Numbered from the stretch's first letter, positions 17,950-28,017 are shown. The stretch is 64,000 nucleotides of DNA from an uncultured Ruminococcus sp. (GCA_902765855.1 CACXBF010000004.1:20649-84648), one strand, 5' to 3'. Numbers and translations: made by a program. Notes: generated by a model not told the origin, from the letters alone.

Positions 17950-19593
17950 TTAATCAGAGGTTTCTGCACCAAGGCTTACGGTAATTGTAAGCTTAGAACC
18001 ATAAGGAGCAGTATCGCCAACCTTATAGTCCTTATATCCGATAACCGCACCCTTTGCGACTTGGTCATTTGCAACCTCTGTTTTATTTACGATAAAGCCC
18101 ATGCCGCTGAGAGTTTTAATAGCTTCTTCAACAGTAAGATTATTTATTGCAGGAAGCTCTCTCTGCTGAGGTCCTTTACTTACGACAACTACGATTGTAG
18201 AACCTTTAGTTACAACTGAACCAGCCTCAGGAATTTGAGAAATTATATTTCCCTCTTTAACTGTATTGCTGAACATTGCTTCACTCTCTTGAAGAACGCT
18301 ATATTCAGCATTGCTTGAATCTGAGAGTACACGATTATATTCCTTATCACAGAGATTCGGAACAACTATAGAATCAGGGTCAGAAGTATCGATTATGGCA
18401 GATGCTGCTGAACTTACAGAGGAATCTTCATCAGCATTGCTTTCACCATTAGATATAACGATATTAAAGTTAGATTGGCTAACCCATATAATAGCAGCAA
18501 CTACAAGAATAAGTAAAGCTGAAAGGCAGGAGACGAGTACCCACGCAAAGCCTGGAATACCGCTCTTTTTCTTTGCATTATAACTTCTTACAGCGGCTGC
18601 CTGAACTGCATTACGAGTAGCCTCATTCTGAATAGCACGAACGGTTGGAGCGGCAGAAAGCTGAGTTTTAAGGTCGGCACAGGTTTTAGTTCTTGCACTT
18701 CTGAGAACCTGAAGTCCGCCGGCAAGAGCTGTTACAACATGAGGTGGAAGTTGCTTAAAAACTGATGTAGGGAGCGGAAGCTTGCCGTCAGGTTTACGCT
18801 TGTCCGCATCTTCCGGAAGGCGACCTGTCAAAGCGAAGAAAAGAGTTGCCGTAAAGCCATAAACATCTGTACGTTCATCAAGATATGCATTTGGGTCATA
18901 TTGTTCAGGAGCAGAACAACCATCAAAAAGCTCTGCGTCAATCATATCATTCTGTTGACGGATTTCTCTTATAGCAAAGCTTTGAAGTCTGAGTTTTCCG
19001 GCAGGTGTTACTACAAGGCTTTCCGGATTTATACCAAAGTGAGTAATTCCTGCCTCATGAATTGATGTAAGAGCAGAAAGAACAGGCATAAACATTGGTC
19101 TTGCAGTATTCCAATCAATAGAGCCGCCGCTTCTCTCAATATATTCGCTAAATGTAATGCAGTCGAGCTTTTCCTCTACAGTATAGCAAGTACCATTTTC
19201 AGAGAAAATATCGTAAATCGGTGTTATGGATGAAAGTTCACGAAGTCTTGCAAGAGTTCTGTAATATTCAAGGAAAGATTTTTTCAGAGTTTCAAAGGTC
19301 TGTTCGCTGCCTTCACGAATAACAAGGTCTACGTTTCCGGGAGCTCGTCCGCAGATTCCTGACGGAAGAAATTCGTGAATAATGATAGCAGAGTGCATAA
19401 AATTATCATAACCTATATAGTAAGCGCCTTCAACACTGTTGTCAATTTGCTTGCCCACTAAATAACGCTCTTGAAGGATTGTACCCAATGGAAGAAAGGG
19501 TGCAGACTGTACAGAGTCCTTATCAAATCCGCAATGTGGGCATTTCTGCTCACCGTTAATTTCGCACATACAACCTAAACATAATTGCGACAT
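17950..19593 (-). CDS. Zinc-ribbon / pseudokinase / PASTA membrane protein
   Basis: A 547-residue protein. Residues 1-25 hold a zinc ribbon (CLGCMCEINGEQKCPHCG). Residues 40-310 have the layout of a bacterial Ser/Thr kinase, but catalytic positions are lost: the VAIK lysine region reads AIIIHEFLP, the HRD loop reads THFGINPESL with no Asp, and DFG is replaced by QSFAIRE. The SAPEQY and TDVYGFTATLFFALTG segments are kept. A transmembrane helix at about 346-370 is followed by a Ser/Asp linker and two PASTA-like repeats (about 410-545) outside the cell. Probably a peptidoglycan-sensing scaffold, not an enzyme. ATG 19593 is preferred over GTG 19605. Confidence 0.87.
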   Translation of the reverse strand: MSQLCLGCMCEINGEQKCPHCGFDKDSVQSAPFLPLGTILQERYLVGKQIDNSVEGAYYIGYDNFMHSAIIIHEFLPSGICGRAPGNVDLVIREGSEQTFETLKKSFLEYYRTLARLRELSSITPIYDIFSENGTCYTVEEKLDCITFSEYIERSGGSIDWNTARPMFMPVLSALTSIHEAGITHFGINPESLVVTPAGKLRLQSFAIREIRQQNDMIDAELFDGCSAPEQYDPNAYLDERTDVYGFTATLFFALTGRLPEDADKRKPDGKLPLPTSVFKQLPPHVVTALAGGLQVLRSARTKTCADLKTQLSAAPTVRAIQNEATRNAVQAAAVRSYNAKKKSGIPGFAWVLVSCLSALLILVVAAIIWVSQSNFNIVISNGESNADEDSSVSSAASAIIDTSDPDSIVVPNLCDKEYNRVLSDSSNAEYSVLQESEAMFSNTVKEGNIISQIPEAGSVVTKGSTIVVVVSKGPQQRELPAINNLTVEEAIKTLSGMGFIVNKTEVANDQVAKGAVIGYKDYKVGDTAPYGSKLTITVSLGAETSD

Positions 19594-19848
19594 GAATAAA
19601 GCCACCTATCTCCGTGCTGAATCAAATTTTAGAAATAATTACAAGCGAAAGCTGCACGGTGCTTATAACTTGTTTGCCAATATATAATTGATTATATCAT
19701 AGTTGATAGTAAAAAAGCAAGTTTTAGTAAAGGGATAAGAATTACAAATTTGTAAATTTAAGCATAATTTTAGTAAAGTATATGAAATTTGGAAAAAACC
19801 TATAAAATTTGTACGGAACATATGTGATGTTTTTGTGTAAAAATGATA

Positions 19849-19877
19849 TTGCAATATATATAAGAATAATATATAAT
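19849..19877 (+). promoter_or_regulatory. tRNA-Ala promoter
   Basis: TTGCAA, a 17-base spacer, TATAAT, 14 bases before the tRNA 5' end. Confidence 0.7.
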
Positions 19878-19891
19878 GTAGCAAATCACAT

Positions 19892-19967
<76 letters not shown>

Positions 19968-19982
19968 CATATAATGTATAAT

Positions 19983-20013
19983 AAATTCTCTCGAAGTATT
20001 GCGGGAGAATTTT
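19983..20013 (+). terminator. Terminator after tRNA-Ala
   Basis: AAATTCTCTCG, loop AAGTATTG, CGGGAGAATTTT. The following 200 bases (20014-20213) are AT-rich and show no gene or RNA structure I can support. Confidence 0.7.
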
Positions 20014-20213
20014 GTATTTTAATATTTTAAAATACAATTTTTTACATTATAAGGATAAATTTACATAACAGTAGGATATTAATTGAAGATTTGCACGATA
20101 ATGAGTATAGTAGTATTAAAGTATCAATAAAACAACAATGCTTGTTTAATCTATTAAAGATGAGTTTCAAGCGTGTTAGTAATTGTAAAATAATAACTTT
20201 TTGAGTTGAGTAC

Positions 20214-20242
20214 TTGACGGGTTTGTGTAAAAGTGCTATAAT
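20214..20242 (+). promoter_or_regulatory. Promoter of the pilus cluster
   Basis: TTGACG, a 17-base spacer, TATAAT, 87 bases before the likely start codon, leaving a leader of about 80 bases. Confidence 0.8.
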
Positions 20243-20328
20243 TAAGAAAAGTTTAAAGAAAATTATGTAAACAGTAGGCTACAATTCATTATTAAGATGC
20301 AAAAAGGTTTATGGAGGTTTATGCTATT

Positions 20329-23300
20329 ATGATAATGACATCGACATCGAAACGAAAACTAACATCAAGTGTGGCGATTTTGTGTGCCTTAATGATACTT
20401 ATAGGCATTTTCCCTATGAATCTTTTTAATAGAAATAAAGCTGAAGCTGCGGGCAGCGATACATATACAAATACTTGGCTTTATTTTGATACATCGAATG
20501 TTTCAAGCTTGTGGAATGGTACTGTTTATCTAAATTGCCCGTCATGGGGAACAAAGCAATATGAGATGACAAAAATTCCAGGCACAAATGTTTATGCACT
20601 TGATACTTCAAAATGGGATAAATTGGGTACAAGCGGAGAAATTTATTTTTCATCTGGTAATTTACGCACCACTAATTTAGGTAATTTGGAATATATCTTT
20701 GGCAATAGTAAAGTTTCTGGAGCAGCTACAAATATATTTAATGTACTTGTTTGTCAAAATAGCCAAACGAATAATCAATATATCTGCAAAAGAGAAAATA
20801 GATATAATCAAATAATTGCGAGTGGCAGTTCAACAATAAATACGAAAGGCGATGGAATAATTAGCACAGTGGTTCCTACTCAAGGAAATTCCAAGCCTGC
20901 ACATAATCCTGAAAAACTCTATTTTAACAGTACTTTCTATGACTATTATAGTGATTATGAAATAGAAAAAGGTGAAAATAGAAAGGATATAAATAACAGC
21001 AAAGATAGTAGATATGATAATACCAATGGTTATGGTTGGACAAATACCAGATATATACAAGCTCAGTGGTTTGATAGGGCTTTAAGTAATTTCTATTCTA
21101 CTAATAAAGTATCCAAACCATTATATTTCGGACATTTTCAATCAAAGAATAGTGGTGAAACATTTTTAGGTATAAGTAGTATCTTGCAGTTATATGGTTC
21201 TTATTATAATAATGAAAATCCAAATATGACTTGGCAGAATAGAAATTTTTTCTATTATAATAACTCTGAGTTCAGAAATTCATGTAATAATTGCTTTGAT
21301 AGAGTAAACAGCCATACACATGAAACTAATGTTGCAGTTCAAGGTCTTTTTGGAAAGACCTTGAATAATGGAAATATTACAATTCCTACAAGCAGTAGTG
21401 GTGTATATGGCACTGACACAGGAACAGTGAATGCACCTTACTTTGATAAAGCTTTCTTAAGAGGAAATAATTCTTATAAAACAGCATATGGTAATGTTTA
21501 TGAAAATGTTGATTTCCCATTTGTTAAAAATAGCGATGGCTATTGGGAATTTAACAGTGCTGACGCTAATCAGACAGTAAGACTTAAACAAACTACAAGC
21601 GGAGAGTATTACTTAGATGAAGTAGGTTCAAGTGGTGTGGTATATGGTTATACAGATGGTAAAATAATCAATGTGCCAAACTTCTTCCCATTTAATTCAA
21701 ATAGTGATTTTACTGAACTGAAAAATATTAGTTGGGATACAACAGCATCTGTAAATAATGTTAATGATCCATCAGGTAATAAGCTGAATGTTCAGGCAAA
21801 AACAAATGGTACATATGTTGATAAATTAAATTATGGCTTTGGTGTTAAGCTTGAAATTCCATTCACACTTAATGATACAGGCAAGGATCAGAATGGTAAT
21901 GATATTGTGTTTAATTTCTCAGGTGATGATGATGTTTTAGTTTATGTTGATGGTAAACTTGCCTTAGACTTAGGTGGTTCACATGGCGCTGTTGGTGGCA
22001 ATATCAACTTTGCAACAAAAAAGACTACAGTTACAAAGGTAAAAACCTCTACAGCAGAAAACTCTAATGTTACTAAAACTTTTAGTGAACTTGATTTAAC
22101 AGCCGGAAAAGGAAGCCATACTATTACGCTCTTCTATATGGAGCGTGGTATTTGGGAATCTAATATGAAGATTACATTTAATATGGTTCCTGAAACACAG
22201 CTTGATGTTGAAAAGGAAGTAAATACATCAAATGTTGATTCCGATATTCAAAAAGCTATTTCTGATAATGTAGATAAGATTGATTTTAATTTTGATGTTT
22301 CAGAAGCAAAAACACAGAAAACATTGAAAGAAACAACAACCAATAATACTACATCAACAAGCAATGTTATAACAAATGCTAGTAATACAATTACTCAAAC
22401 TACATATAGTGGAAAAAGTGCATTATATTATCAATTAAATGACTTCGGTAGTCAAGGTAATTATGGTGCTAAAATTCCTTTTAAAAGTGATGGAACAACC
22501 GTAGATTTGAGCAATGCAGAGTATATATATTTTTGGGTATATAATACGAATAGTGGTTATGCAAATAATGACCCTCGTATAGGCTTATTTAACAGTAGTG
22601 GAGACGGTACTTATAATAATGGAGCTTTGATGTCTACATTAGGAACTGCTCCGGAATGTTGGGCTGAATTCCTTTCTTATAATAGCAATAATAATAAATT
22701 TGAGTCCGGTAAATGGAAGCAAATTAAAATATCCATTAGTAAATTGAAAGAAAAGAATTCTGGTATTAATTTAAGTAATGTCAAGTATTTAATGGTTTCA
22801 TTTTGGGCTAGCACAAAGTTCTATATTTCCGATATAGGATATGCAAGTTATGTTGATGAATCTGGTAGTTTTACACAAACGCAAAAGGAATATACCTTAA
22901 ATACAGATACAGCAATAAAGCAAACAAGCAATGAAGGTGCTTTTACACTTGAAAATGGTGATATTTCTCATTTTGTAAATCAGTTTGATACAGGTTCTAG
23001 TTTAAAAGTACATGAGGCAGATAAGTATAAATATAATAATACTGAGTATAACATATCAGACCTGTTCTCAACTGAATGGCAATTATATTCAGGAAAAACA
23101 TTAAGAGCCGATAGTACAGCTTCTGCTTATAGCAGTAAGAATAAGTATTATGCAGATGATAATTCAACTGCTTATACTAATGCATTTAAGTTTTCTGGTT
23201 CTATCAGTGCTCCGGATAAAGTTAAGTTTATAAATAGTATAAAAACACAAAAGTTAAAGATAACTAAAAAACTTATTGATTCTGATGGCAACCCATTAAC

Positions 23301-24396
23301 TGCTACAAGTGATAAGACATTTAATTTCAATGTCGAATTTACGAATGTTGGTGGCATTAATCTTGAAAATAGCACGGTTACTAAGCAAGTTAATGTAACA
23401 ATACCAAATGGTAGCTCAGAAGCAAGTGCTGAAATAACTGGTATCCCTGTTGGAACAAACTTTAATGTCAGTGAAACTAATGGTGATGATTATACAGTAT
23501 CGTATAGTCCAAAGACTGGTACCATAGTTAGTGGCAGTGATATTACTGTAACAGTTACTAATAAGGAAGCTCCTCAGCTTACTGAGTACACAGCGATAAA
23601 AAATTGGTCTGATGGAGTTCCGGAAAATGATACACAAATCACTTTACAGCTTCAAAGTAAAACCACAGGTAGTTTTACAAATGTTAAGAATGGTAATGTA
23701 AGTATTAAAAAAACATCAAGCGGTTTTACAGTTGCCGGTGGTAATAGAAGTAACCTAATAGTTGATTCTGACGGAAAAACTTGGACATATAAATACACTG
23801 ATTTGCCAAAAAAATCTGGTGGTAATGATATAACATACCGAGTTATAGAAAGTGTAGTTCCTAAGGGTTATGAGATGACTGTCATACATAGTGATAACAA
23901 GTCAATAATAACCAATACAAAAATCAAGACTTCTGTTACTGTAGAAAAGAAATGGAAAGATAGTACCGATTCTGATATGACCGATACAAGTAATTTAAGT
24001 ATAAAATTACAGCTTAAGCAAAATGGTGAATCTTATGGCAACGTCATCACACTTGATAATAAGTCTGGTTGGAAATATACATTTAATAATCTTCCTAAAA
24101 CTGATTTAGTCGGAAAGGATTATAAGTATACCATTGAAGAAGTTGGAGTTGCTGATAATGGTAGAATAACTATTGATGGCAAAACCTTTGTTGTAAGTTA
24201 TTCTGACGATGGTCTTACAGTAACGAATAAGGAACTTGCTCCGATAGTAATGCCGGAAGCAGGTGGAGAAGGTAAAAATCCATTTAATTTCGTTTTATTT
24301 GGAGCAATAGCCATAGCGTTAGCAGGTGGTTTGTTGCTATTAAATAAAAAATATGCATTTTTGCATATAAAAAAGTCATCAAAGGAGGTGCAATAA
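20329..24396 (+). CDS. Large pilus tip adhesin with fibro-slime and Cna-B-type domains
   Basis: A 1355-residue secreted, wall-linked protein. Signal/anchor helix at about residues 10-33. Residues 440-625 form a fibro-slime/PA14-like domain (FSGDDDVLVYVDGKLALDL, then ITLFYMERGIWESNMKITF). Residues about 674-840 look like an inserted beta-sandwich carbohydrate-binding-like domain (AEYIYFWVYNT, FYISDIGYASY). Three Cna-B-type domains follow (about 975, 1084 and 1200). The end has VMPEAGGEG, a helix and a short basic tail: a sorting signal with MPEAG in place of LPXTG. GGAGG lies 11 bases before ATG 20329. First gene of the sortase cluster, so it is taken as the tip subunit. Confidence 0.88.
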   Translation: MIMTSTSKRKLTSSVAILCALMILIGIFPMNLFNRNKAEAAGSDTYTNTWLYFDTSNVSSLWNGTVYLNCPSWGTKQYEMTKIPGTNVYALDTSKWDKLGTSGEIYFSSGNLRTTNLGNLEYIFGNSKVSGAATNIFNVLVCQNSQTNNQYICKRENRYNQIIASGSSTINTKGDGIISTVVPTQGNSKPAHNPEKLYFNSTFYDYYSDYEIEKGENRKDINNSKDSRYDNTNGYGWTNTRYIQAQWFDRALSNFYSTNKVSKPLYFGHFQSKNSGETFLGISSILQLYGSYYNNENPNMTWQNRNFFYYNNSEFRNSCNNCFDRVNSHTHETNVAVQGLFGKTLNNGNITIPTSSSGVYGTDTGTVNAPYFDKAFLRGNNSYKTAYGNVYENVDFPFVKNSDGYWEFNSADANQTVRLKQTTSGEYYLDEVGSSGVVYGYTDGKIINVPNFFPFNSNSDFTELKNISWDTTASVNNVNDPSGNKLNVQAKTNGTYVDKLNYGFGVKLEIPFTLNDTGKDQNGNDIVFNFSGDDDVLVYVDGKLALDLGGSHGAVGGNINFATKKTTVTKVKTSTAENSNVTKTFSELDLTAGKGSHTITLFYMERGIWESNMKITFNMVPETQLDVEKEVNTSNVDSDIQKAISDNVDKIDFNFDVSEAKTQKTLKETTTNNTTSTSNVITNASNTITQTTYSGKSALYYQLNDFGSQGNYGAKIPFKSDGTTVDLSNAEYIYFWVYNTNSGYANNDPRIGLFNSSGDGTYNNGALMSTLGTAPECWAEFLSYNSNNNKFESGKWKQIKISISKLKEKNSGINLSNVKYLMVSFWASTKFYISDIGYASYVDESGSFTQTQKEYTLNTDTAIKQTSNEGAFTLENGDISHFVNQFDTGSSLKVHEADKYKYNNTEYNISDLFSTEWQLYSGKTLRADSTASAYSSKNKYYADDNSTAYTNAFKFSGSISAPDKVKFINSIKTQKLKITKKLIDSDGNPLTATSDKTFNFNVEFTNVGGINLENSTVTKQVNVTIPNGSSEASAEITGIPVGTNFNVSETNGDDYTVSYSPKTGTIVSGSDITVTVTNKEAPQLTEYTAIKNWSDGVPENDTQITLQLQSKTTGSFTNVKNGNVSIKKTSSGFTVAGGNRSNLIVDSDGKTWTYKYTDLPKKSGGNDITYRVIESVVPKGYEMTVIHSDNKSIITNTKIKTSVTVEKKWKDSTDSDMTDTSNLSIKLQLKQNGESYGNVITLDNKSGWKYTFNNLPKTDLVGKDYKYTIEEVGVADNGRITIDGKTFVVSYSDDGLTVTNKELAPIVMPEAGGEGKNPFNFVLFGAIAIALAGGLLLLNKKYAFLHIKKSSKEVQ

Positions 24397-24509
24397 TCCT
24401 CCTGAAAAAGTTATTGATTATAAGCTAAGGTGCGAGGCATATAATCATATAACTGCTAAAAAATGGAATCGCACAGAAAACAATATTATCCGATATGGAG
24501 GTAAAAATT

Positions 24510-26087
24510 ATGAAAGCTAAGAAAATCTTTAAAGGAATGACTGCCGCTGCTGTTGCTGCTGTACTCGCAGCATCTATGGTACCAATGACTGCTTTTGCAG
24601 CCGGTGTTACAATCACAGTTAAGCCTGTAAATAATTTGGATGAGCATGCTACTACTTCTAAAGCATTAAAAACAACATATAATATATATAAGGTTTTTGA
24701 TGCTAACTATGCTGTTCAAGAAGCTTTTAAAGATGTAAGCGTAACAATGACAAAGTCAGATAATTCCACTGATACATTTTCACTTAAAGATTCAGATGCA
24801 GACAAGAAATTATCTAAATATTGTTCCGCAACAGCTAATCCTAATAATTACAAAGCAAATATAAAGGCATTAACAGATGCATTGGTACCTGCAGCTACTG
24901 CACCTGATGTAACTGTGCTGGATATTACAGCAGATACTACTGTAACTTTGGATTCTAATTGCTACTATCTTGTTGTTCCTACAGCAGATGCACAGATGAA
25001 TATAGCACCATCTCTTATTACTGCTGCTAGCAATTTAACTGTTGCTCCAAAGACTTCTTCAATATCTGTTGATAAGTCTATTGAAAGTGTAAATAGTAAA
25101 ACAGATAATGTTTCTACATCAAAAAATTCAGCAGCTGTAAAGATAGGTGATACAGTTTCCTATTCTATTAAATCTCAGATTCCATCTTATGCTGATGCTG
25201 TAAAGGAAATAGCACAAGATTATACTATTACTGATACTCCAACAGCTGGATTATCTATTAAATTCGATAAAGTAGCTGATGATAGTGATCCAACAGACGG
25301 TATTGTTGTTGAAATTACAGGTGGTACAACAGCAACAAAAGGAACAGACTATACTATAACAAAAAATACTGGTGATGGTGGATTTAAAGTAGTATTTTCA
25401 GATGCTTATGTACTTGCTAATGGTGGCAAGGATGTAGTTGTTAATTTTGATGCAGAAGTTAATGAGAATGCTGTAGTAAATACAACAGGTAACGTCAATG
25501 ACGCTAAGGTTTCATTTGATAATGACTATAAAGAAGCAAATTCTGAAAAGCCTACAGATATTGATGATAAGGTAACTGTCTACAGAACAAAAATGGATTT
25601 TGTTAAGGAATTCGTTGGTAAAGATGGACAGAAAAAAACAACTCCAATAGCTGGAGCAAGTTTCACACTTTCTAAAAAGAATAGCACTGGTACTTACGAG
25701 CAAATCGCTACATTTACAACAACTGCTACAGTTAATAGCACCACATTCGAGAGACTCGATGTAGGCGATTATAAACTCGAAGAAATAAATGCACCAGAAG
25801 GCTATGCTAAGCTTGCTCCTGTAGAATTCACAATTGCGGCTCCTCTTACAGAGGGTGGCGAATACAACGGTGTATTTAATTTTTCAACAGAGAACTCAAC
25901 ACTTAAATTGGAAGCAAGTACTGATGGAACATACTATACTGGAACAATTACAAACGTAGAAGGCCAAACACTTCCAGGCACAGGTGGAATGGGCACAATC
26001 ATCTTCACAGTTGCTGGTGCAGGCGTAGTACTTGTAGCTGGTATCATGCTTATCGTTTACATGAAGAAGAGAAAGATTGAGGAATAA
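24510..26087 (+). CDS. LPXTG-anchored major pilin (SpaA/SpaH type)
   Basis: A 525-residue shaft pilin. Sec signal to about residue 31 (MTAFAAG), N-terminal domain, a middle domain with KIGDTVSYSIKSQIPSYAD (isopeptide-forming D2 type), and a C-terminal Cna-B domain with PIAGASFTLSK and the E-box-like YKLEEINAPEGY. The sorting signal LPGTGG at about residue 488 is followed by a hydrophobic helix and the tail KKRKIEE. Sortase C should polymerise it through a lysine; I cannot pick that lysine with confidence. ATG 24510 follows GGAGG by eight bases; an upstream in-frame ATG overlaps that site. Codon use is much richer in GCT/ACT/GTT than in neighbouring genes, which fits high expression. Confidence 0.93.
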   Translation: MKAKKIFKGMTAAAVAAVLAASMVPMTAFAAGVTITVKPVNNLDEHATTSKALKTTYNIYKVFDANYAVQEAFKDVSVTMTKSDNSTDTFSLKDSDADKKLSKYCSATANPNNYKANIKALTDALVPAATAPDVTVLDITADTTVTLDSNCYYLVVPTADAQMNIAPSLITAASNLTVAPKTSSISVDKSIESVNSKTDNVSTSKNSAAVKIGDTVSYSIKSQIPSYADAVKEIAQDYTITDTPTAGLSIKFDKVADDSDPTDGIVVEITGGTTATKGTDYTITKNTGDGGFKVVFSDAYVLANGGKDVVVNFDAEVNENAVVNTTGNVNDAKVSFDNDYKEANSEKPTDIDDKVTVYRTKMDFVKEFVGKDGQKKTTPIAGASFTLSKKNSTGTYEQIATFTTTATVNSTTFERLDVGDYKLEEINAPEGYAKLAPVEFTIAAPLTEGGEYNGVFNFSTENSTLKLEASTDGTYYTGTITNVEGQTLPGTGGMGTIIFTVAGAGVVLVAGIMLIVYMKKRKIEE

Positions 26088-26128
26088 TTTATACTTATTC
26101 TTTAATTTTACTTAGCTAATTGTTAAAT

Positions 26129-26162
26129 CTGCTCCGCTCCGTTTTGGTCGGAGCAGGTTTTC
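26129..26162 (+). terminator. Attenuator-like hairpin between major pilin and sortases
   Basis: CTGCTCCG and CGGAGCAG around a 12-base loop, then GTTTT. A second stem, AGGGGCTTG/CAAGCCTCT, follows at 26164-26199. A leaky terminator here would give many pilin transcripts and few sortase transcripts. Confidence 0.7.
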
Positions 26163-26225
26163 CAAGGGGCTTGGCTCAGAAATGTGGCAAGCCTCTCGGA
26201 AAACTTTGCGAAAGGGCGTAAAAAC

Positions 26226-27113
26226 TTGAAACACAAAAAGCTTAGGAAATGGCCGCTCTTTGTTATGGCAATACTCTTTTTTGTTGGTGTTGCGTCCGTT
26301 CTTTATCCATTCGTGGGTAATTTGGTTTCGGTTATGACCGCCAATGTTGTTATCGGCAGCTATGATGAAGAGGTTAAAAATCTTGATACCTCGGAAATTG
26401 ACGAGCTATTCGCCAAAGCTAATGAGTATAACAAAAGTCTTTACGGCGGCTTAAAAACCAATGTAGACGCAAAGTGTCTTAATCGCACAGACGGTATAAT
26501 GTGTTATGTCGATGTACCAAAGGTTAATATCTACTTACCCGTATATTATGGTACTTCTCATGAAGTCCTCGAAAAAGGTTGTGGATATCTCGAAAATACT
26601 TCTTTGCCGGTTGGCGGCAAAAATACACATAGTGTAATTTCGGGACACACGGGTTTGCCGAGTGCTGAAATGTTTACCCAGCTTGACCAAGTCAAAATAG
26701 GCGATATGTTTTATATACATATTCTTAATAAAATTCTTGCCTATAAGATTGATAAAATCCAAGATGTTAAGCCGGATGAAACGGATAATCTTAGGATTGT
26801 TTCCGGAGAAGATTATGTCACACTCTTAACTTGCACACCTTATGGCATCAATGACCGCCGACTTCTTGTGCGTGGAACTCGTGTTCCATATACTCCTGAT
26901 GAGAATAGCGGAAGTACCTCAGAAATTACTGAGCCGCCGACATCTGATGATGCACTATTTCAGAATGTTATAAACCAGATTATTATAATCGGTGTGATTG
27001 TACTTATTGCTATTATCGTTTTCATTATTGCTTGTATAATACTTCATAAGGACCGCAAAAAAGTAGAAAAATATCAGCAAGATAAGCAATCAAATGAAAA
27101 GCAGGAGGAATAG
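26226..27113 (+). CDS. Class C sortase (pilin polymerase) 1
   Basis: A 295-residue membrane transpeptidase. An N-terminal helix (about residues 12-35) and a C-terminal helix (about 253-280) flank the catalytic domain. The catalytic His is in SVISGHTGLPSA, the Cys in VTLLTCTPYGINDRRLLVRG and the Arg in the same segment. A lid region with NRTDGIMCYVDVPKVNIYLP precedes it. The TTG start at 26226 has AAAGGG upstream; the longer frame from GTG 26184 would begin inside a hairpin. The second sortase has exactly the same length, which supports this start. The stop is followed after two bases by sortase 2. Confidence 0.92.
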   Translation: MKHKKLRKWPLFVMAILFFVGVASVLYPFVGNLVSVMTANVVIGSYDEEVKNLDTSEIDELFAKANEYNKSLYGGLKTNVDAKCLNRTDGIMCYVDVPKVNIYLPVYYGTSHEVLEKGCGYLENTSLPVGGKNTHSVISGHTGLPSAEMFTQLDQVKIGDMFYIHILNKILAYKIDKIQDVKPDETDNLRIVSGEDYVTLLTCTPYGINDRRLLVRGTRVPYTPDENSGSTSEITEPPTSDDALFQNVINQIIIIGVIVLIAIIVFIIACIILHKDRKKVEKYQQDKQSNEKQEE

Positions 27114-27115
27114 CA

Positions 27116-28003
27116 ATGGGAACAATAAAAAAGCGTGTAAAGCGCAGGCTTCCGCTTGTATTTATCTTTCTGTTTTTGCTCGTTGGCATTGCAATTTTTA
27201 TATATCCGAAAGTCAGTAATTGGCTTTCAGTATATACATCTCGTGTAGAAATTGGCTCATATAATGATGCAGTCAAGAAAATGGATACTTCACAAATTGA
27301 AGCTCTCGAGAAAAAAGCAAAAGATTATAATGAAGCCCTTGCAAAAAAGGATACACAAGCACTTTCAGTAATAAACTATGAAGCACTTTTAACAGTAACA
27401 GACGCAATCGGCTATATAGATATTCCAAAAATAAATATTTATTTGCCGATTTTTCATGATATGTCTGATGAAGTCCTCCAAAAAGGTGTAGGTCATATGG
27501 AGGGAACATCGCTTCCGGTTGGTGGAAAAAGTACCCATGCAGTTTTGCCTGCACACACAGGCTTGCCGTCTGCAGAGCTTTTTACAGACCTTGACAAAAT
27601 GGAACTTGGTGATGTATTTTATATTCATGTCCTTGGCAAGGTTCTTGCGTATAAGGTTGACCAGATTAAAGTGGTTTTGCCCGAAGATGATAGTGACATA
27701 CAGATTATCGAAGGCGAAGACTATGTCACACTTTTAACCTGTACACCATATGGCATCAATGACCACAGACTTCTTGTTCGTGGAACCCGTATTCCATATG
27801 AAGAAAAGTCAAAAGAAATTACCGCTACACCGCCAACACAAAATGACGATAAGGAACAGCTTCCGGTTGAAGTTATAGCAACTATTGCAGCGATTATTGT
27901 TGCTACAATAGTCATAGCGATAATTTTGTTAATTCTTTTCTTGCCGGTAGGTAAGAAAAGCAAAAATAAAGAAAAAGCAAGCAAAGAAAAACAAAAATCT
28001 TAG
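27116..28003 (+). CDS. Class C sortase (pilin polymerase) 2
   Basis: A 295-residue paralogue of the preceding gene, with the same layout: N-terminal helix (about residues 13-33), catalytic HTGLPSAELF and VTLLTCTPYGINDHRLLVRG, and a C-terminal helix then a lysine-rich tail. The two share long identical blocks and look like a tandem duplication that has since diverged. AGGAGG lies seven bases before the ATG. One sortase may build the shaft while the other adds the minor or tip subunit; which does which is not visible. Confidence 0.92.
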   Translation: MGTIKKRVKRRLPLVFIFLFLLVGIAIFIYPKVSNWLSVYTSRVEIGSYNDAVKKMDTSQIEALEKKAKDYNEALAKKDTQALSVINYEALLTVTDAIGYIDIPKINIYLPIFHDMSDEVLQKGVGHMEGTSLPVGGKSTHAVLPAHTGLPSAELFTDLDKMELGDVFYIHVLGKVLAYKVDQIKVVLPEDDSDIQIIEGEDYVTLLTCTPYGINDHRLLVRGTRIPYEEKSKEITATPPTQNDDKEQLPVEVIATIAAIIVATIVIAIILLILFLPVGKKSKNKEKASKEKQKS

Positions 28004-28017
28004 AGGGAGGAAATTTT

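Noticed and set aside
26184-26225. Upstream GTG start for sortase 1
   Set aside because: It lies in the loop of a hairpin without a ribosome site; TTG 26226 has AAAGGG and gives the same length as the second sortase.
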